From UBA6183 sp964603255 (GTDB taxonomy: Bacteria; Bacteroidota; Bacteroidia; UKL13-3): a stretch of DNA of 64,000 nt. The stretch is from the NCBI GenBank assembly GCA_964603255.1, contig CAZRVA010000003.1, positions 1 to 64,000 of the forward strand, in the 5' to 3' direction. Under the pieces are notes generated by a model, which did no database searches, had not been told where the DNA came from, and was given only the letters and a program-made list of their open reading frames with translations. Within the stretch, counting starts at the first letter, position 1, and each line of letters opens with the position of its first letter. Below, piece by piece: positions 61,050 to 64,000 of this stretch. A program made the translations under genes and the position numbers.

Positions 61050-62405
61050 ATGAAGAAACTGATCGAAACCATCAAAAATATTTACCGCATTGAAGATTTA
61101 CGCTTCAAACTTGCGTTTACTTTCTGGATGTTGGTGATTTACCGTGTTGGTACTTATGTTACTTTACCCGGTGTTGACCCTAACATGCTTGAAGGTTCGA
61201 AAAACCAAGCCGCTGATGGTATTTTTGGTTTGATCAATATGTTTGCTGGCGGAGCCTTTGCAAGAGGATCAATCTTTGCGCTGGGTATCATGCCATACAT
61301 TTCTGCATCAATCGTAGTACAGTTATTAACAATGGCTGTACCAACGTTCCAAAAAATGCAAAAAGAAGGTGAAGATGGAAGAAGAAAGATCAACCAAATT
61401 ACCCGTTACTTAACTATAGCAATAACTGCTGTTCAATCAATAGGATTCCTTGTAAACTTAAAGTCTGAAAACCCAGGTGCAATCATTTCAGCAATGGATG
61501 GCAGTGGTGTATCTGATTTTATGTTTATGCTTACCTCTGTAGTGGTTTTAACTGCCAGCACCATGTTTGTGCTTTGGTTAGGTGAACGTATTACAGACAA
61601 AGGTATTGGTAATGGAGTTTCACTAATCATTATGATCGGAATTATAGCTCGTTTACCATTCGCAATTAAAGATGAGTTTGTTTTCAAATTCACTGAGTCG
61701 GGTGGGGGATTGGTTATATTCTTGGTTGAACTTGCAGCTTTATTTGCAATCATCATGGGAGTTATCATGTTGGTACAAGGAACTCGAAAAATTCCAGTAC
61801 AATATGCTAAACGTATTGTTGGTAGCCGTCAAACAGGTGGTGTACGTCAATACTTACCATTAAAAGTTAATACTGCGGGTGTAATGCCTATCATTTTTGC
61901 ACAAGCATTAATGTTTATTCCTTCTACTGTTGCTCAATTTTTCCCTGATTACGAAAGTATGCGCGGTTTAATGGCCTTAGTAGATCCAACATCATTTGCC
62001 TACAATTTAACATTTGCTATCCTAATTATATTGTTCACGTATTTCTACACAGCAATATCGGTTAACTCAACCCAGATTTCTGATGAGTTGAAGCGTAATG
62101 GAGGCTTTGTTCCTGGTGTTAAACCTGGTCAAGCAACAGCAAGTTTTATTGATAACATTATGTCACGCATCACATTGCCGGGCTCTATATTCTTAGCAGC
62201 TGTAGCAATTATGCCTTCATTAGCTGGTGTGTTAAATATCAACAGTCAATTTGCTCAGTTTTATGGTGGAACATCATTGCTGATATTAGTTGGGGTTGTG
62301 TTAGATACCTTACAGCAAATTGAAAGTCATCTATTGATGAGACATTATGATGGCTTGATGAAATCAGGGAAGATGAAAGGACGTAGTGCGGTAGGAGCAG
62401 CTTAA
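61050..62405 (+). CDS. secY: Protein translocase subunit SecY
   Basis: 451 residues with ten membrane helices. The plug/first helix region is VGTYVTLPGVDPNMLEG, and the cytosolic SecA/ribosome contact loops include QRRIPVQY-like IPVQYAKRIVGSRQTGGVRQ and GFVPGVKPGQATASFIDNI. Forms the channel used by SecA. Directly after it comes infA; no adk or map gene is present. Confidence 0.97.
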   Translation: MKKLIETIKNIYRIEDLRFKLAFTFWMLVIYRVGTYVTLPGVDPNMLEGSKNQAADGIFGLINMFAGGAFARGSIFALGIMPYISASIVVQLLTMAVPTFQKMQKEGEDGRRKINQITRYLTIAITAVQSIGFLVNLKSENPGAIISAMDGSGVSDFMFMLTSVVVLTASTMFVLWLGERITDKGIGNGVSLIIMIGIIARLPFAIKDEFVFKFTESGGGLVIFLVELAALFAIIMGVIMLVQGTRKIPVQYAKRIVGSRQTGGVRQYLPLKVNTAGVMPIIFAQALMFIPSTVAQFFPDYESMRGLMALVDPTSFAYNLTFAILIILFTYFYTAISVNSTQISDELKRNGGFVPGVKPGQATASFIDNIMSRITLPGSIFLAAVAIMPSLAGVLNINSQFAQFYGGTSLLILVGVVLDTLQQIESHLLMRHYDGLMKSGKMKGRSAVGAA

Positions 62406-62411
62406 AATAAA

Positions 62412-62443
62412 ATTGGCAATTTAAAAACTAACTGCTATTTTTG
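62412..62443 (+). promoter_or_regulatory. Promoter of the infA-rpmJ-rpsM-rpsK-rpsD group
   Basis: ATTG (62412-62415), 20 bases, TATTTTTG (62436-62443), 20 bases before infA. It gives the alpha-operon genes their own start. Confidence 0.75.
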
Positions 62444-62463
62444 CAGCCCTTATAAAAGCAAGT

Positions 62464-62682
62464 ATGTCAAAACAGTCACTGATAAAACAGGACGGAGTAA
62501 TAACAGAAGCATTGAGTAACGCAATGTTTAGAGTGCGCCTTGAAAATGGTCATGAGATCATTGCTCACATTTCGGGAAAAATGAGGATGCACTACATAAA
62601 AATATTACCAGGCGATAAAATTTCGGTGGAAATGTCACCGTATGATTTATCAAAAGGTAGAATTATTTACAGATATAAGTAA
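62464..62682 (+). CDS. infA: Translation initiation factor IF-1
   Basis: 72 residues, one OB fold: KQDGVITEALSNAMFRVRLE and ISGKMRMHYIKILPGDKISV. Blocks the A site during initiation. Confidence 0.97.
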   Translation: MSKQSLIKQDGVITEALSNAMFRVRLENGHEIIAHISGKMRMHYIKILPGDKISVEMSPYDLSKGRIIYRYK

Positions 62683-62689
62683 ACGAACG

Positions 62690-62806
62690 ATGAAAGTTAG
62701 AACATCTGTTAAAAAACGCAGTGAGGACTGTGTTTTAGTTAAACGTAAGGGAAGAATTTACGTGATTAACAAAAAGAATCCAAAGTTTAAACAACGTCAA
62801 GGATAA
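62690..62806 (+). CDS. rpmJ: Large ribosomal subunit protein bL36 (zinc-free form)
   Basis: 38 residues, MKVRTSVKKRSEDCVLVKRK followed by GRIYVINKKNPKFKQRQG. Seven bases after infA and nine before rpsM. Of the four zinc ligands of the canonical protein only one Cys (C14) remains; the others are Ser, Asn and Phe, so this is the C-minus form that does not need zinc. Confidence 0.95.
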   Translation: MKVRTSVKKRSEDCVLVKRKGRIYVINKKNPKFKQRQG

Positions 62807-62815
62807 TTAAGAACT

Positions 62816-63193
62816 ATGGCTCGTATATCAGGTATAGATTTGCCTAAAAACAAGAGAGGTGAGATAGGACTTACCTACATTTATGGCATCGGAAGATCAA
62901 CTGCTCAGCACATTTTAACTGAGTGTGGAATTGATTTAAGTAAAAAGGTTAGCGAATGGAATGACGATGAGTTAAGCAAAATTCGTAAATTCATAACCGA
63001 AGGTTTAACTGTTGAGGGTGAATTACGCTCTGAAAAACAACTAAACATCAAACGTTTGATGGACATTGGTTGTTATCGTGGTTTACGTCATCGTAAGGGT
63101 TTACCTTTACGTGGTCAACGTACCCGTACTAATGCACGTACTCGTAAGGGTAAGCGTAAAACAGTTGCAGGTAAGAAAAAAGTAACCAAGTAA
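62816..63193 (+). CDS. rpsM: Small ribosomal subunit protein uS13
   Basis: 125 residues, ARISGIDLPKNKRGEIGLTY, YGIGRSTAQHIL, and the C-terminal tail RHRKGLPLRGQRTRTNARTR that contacts P-site tRNA. Confidence 0.97.
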   Translation: MARISGIDLPKNKRGEIGLTYIYGIGRSTAQHILTECGIDLSKKVSEWNDDELSKIRKFITEGLTVEGELRSEKQLNIKRLMDIGCYRGLRHRKGLPLRGQRTRTNARTRKGKRKTVAGKKKVTK

Positions 63194-63215
63194 GAGGTAA
63201 GTAATAACATTAACA

Positions 63216-63608
63216 ATGGCTACAAATAATAAAAAAGTAAGCAAAAAAAGAGTAGTAGCGATTGACGCGAATGGTCAAGCGCACATAAAAGCTACCTTTA
63301 ACAATATTATTATCTCAATTACCAACTCTACAGGTCAGGTAGTATCTTGGGCTTCTGCTGGTAAAATGGGATTCCGTGGTTCTAAAAAGAACACACCATA
63401 TGCAGCACAAATGGCGGCTCAAGATTGCGCTAAAGTTGCTGTTGATGCAGGAATGAAAAAAGTTGAAGTGTTTGTAAAAGGACCAGGATCAGGACGTGAG
63501 TCTGCAATCCGTACTTTACAAGCTGCAGGTTTAGATGTATTATCAATTCGTGATATTACACCTCTACCTCACAACGGATGTCGCCCTCCTAAAAAGAGAA
63601 GAGTGTAA
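63216..63608 (+). CDS. rpsK: Small ribosomal subunit protein uS11
   Basis: 130 residues, NNIIISITNSTGQVVSWASA and the end RDITPLPHNGCRPPKKRRV with the conserved Asn-Gly. Confidence 0.97.
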   Translation: MATNNKKVSKKRVVAIDANGQAHIKATFNNIIISITNSTGQVVSWASAGKMGFRGSKKNTPYAAQMAAQDCAKVAVDAGMKKVEVFVKGPGSGRESAIRTLQAAGLDVLSIRDITPLPHNGCRPPKKRRV

Positions 63609-63638
63609 TTATTTGGTACTTTTAAGAAAAAAAGAAAA

Positions 63639-64000
63639 ATGGCTAGATACATAGGACCAAAAACCAAAATTGCTCGTAGATTCAAAGAGGCAATTTACGG
63701 ACCGGATAAAAATTTCGAAAAGAGAGGAACACCTCCGGGTCAGCACGGTCAATCTCGTAAGAGAGCTAAATTAACTGAATATGCTGTTCAGTTATACGAA
63801 AAGCAAAAAGCAAAATACACTTACGGTGTATTAGAGCGTCAGTTCTATAAAACATTTGAAACCGCAGCTCGTAAAAAAGGTATTACCGGTGAAAACTTGT
63901 TAAAATACCTTGAGGCGCGTTTAGACAATACTGTATATCGTTTGGGTATCGCTAAAACTCGTGCAGCAGCACGTCAGTTAGTAAGCCATCGTCATATTAC
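63639..64000 (+). CDS. rpsD: Small ribosomal subunit protein uS4 (5' part)
   Basis: ATG 63639 opens MARYIGPKTKIARRFKEAIY and the frame runs to the window end (about 120 codons), reaching YLEARLDNTVYRLGIAKTRA in the S4 RNA-binding domain. No zinc Cys cluster in the N-terminus (C-minus form). The remainder, and probably rpoA and rplQ, lie beyond the window. Confidence 0.97.
   Translation, partial: MARYIGPKTKIARRFKEAIYGPDKNFEKRGTPPGQHGQSRKRAKLTEYAVQLYEKQKAKYTYGVLERQFYKTFETAARKKGITGENLLKYLEARLDNTVYRLGIAKTRAAARQLVSHRHI

Overview
The window is a chromosomal segment of a member of the Bacteroidota, read as a draft or metagenome-type assembly because it contains two runs of N. The phylum call rests on several things seen directly. 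There is an AT-rich background, and almost no Shine-Dalgarno sequences precede the start codons. Several promoters have the Bacteroidota form (TTG-like -33 box, about 20 bases, TANNTTTG -7 box). There is a very long SecA with a C-terminal CPC...CH zinc tail, a PorV/PorQ-family outer-membrane protein, and a large exported protein with a type IX secretion-like C-terminus. The class cannot be fixed from this sequence alone; a Chitinophagales or Sphingobacteriales-like lineage is a guess.

Layout. 0-6.4 kb: start of a probable sigma factor (minus strand, cut by the window edge), then secA, deoC, a SPOR-domain protein, a four-helix-bundle (S23-like) gene flanked by a short inverted repeat, and a fumarylacetoacetase-family hydrolase. 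6.5-10 kb: a Crp/Fnr-type regulator followed by a perfect 14-bp palindrome and a membrane protein broken by an assembly gap, then a fasciclin protein, tRNA-Met and a GH25 lysozyme. 10-15.9 kb: pepA-pdxA (minus) divergent from rsmA-mgtE, then a 2-hydroxyacid dehydrogenase. 15.9-24.8 kb: a three-gene cassette (TonB-dependent-receptor-like barrel, 1294-residue exported protein, PorV/PorQ-family barrel), the most intriguing unit here. 24.9-31.2 kb: greA, a HIT protein, ruvC, a UPF0104-type membrane protein with a glycosyltransferase, an oxidoreductase and an acyltransferase. 31.2-33.2 kb: an accessory patch with a decayed gene fragment, a lipoprotein, a tiny exported ORF and a MITE-like palindromic repeat. 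33.2-36.9 kb (minus): SDR, rnhB, ferritin, fhs. 36.9-42.1 kb: surface-polysaccharide genes (glycosyltransferase, flippase, chain-length protein, O-antigen polymerase/ligase). 42-48.2 kb: alanine dehydrogenase, then DUF177-rpmF-plsX-fabH-accB-accC (start of fatty-acid synthesis). 48.3-64 kb: one continuous str-S10-spc-alpha ribosomal block from rpsL to rpsD (cut by the window end).

How the parts work together. The ribosomal block supplies the translation apparatus plus SecY, the partner of the SecA encoded at the left end. DUF177-rpmF through accC make malonyl-CoA, acyl-phosphate and the first ketoacyl-ACP. The polysaccharide genes make and export a cell-surface glycan. The TonB-like/PorV cassette is predicted to act at the outer membrane and may form a dedicated export or uptake unit. 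The 100-N gap between rpsG and fusA is an assembly artefact flanked by the same 55 bases on both sides. No rRNA, CRISPR array or intact insertion sequence was seen.
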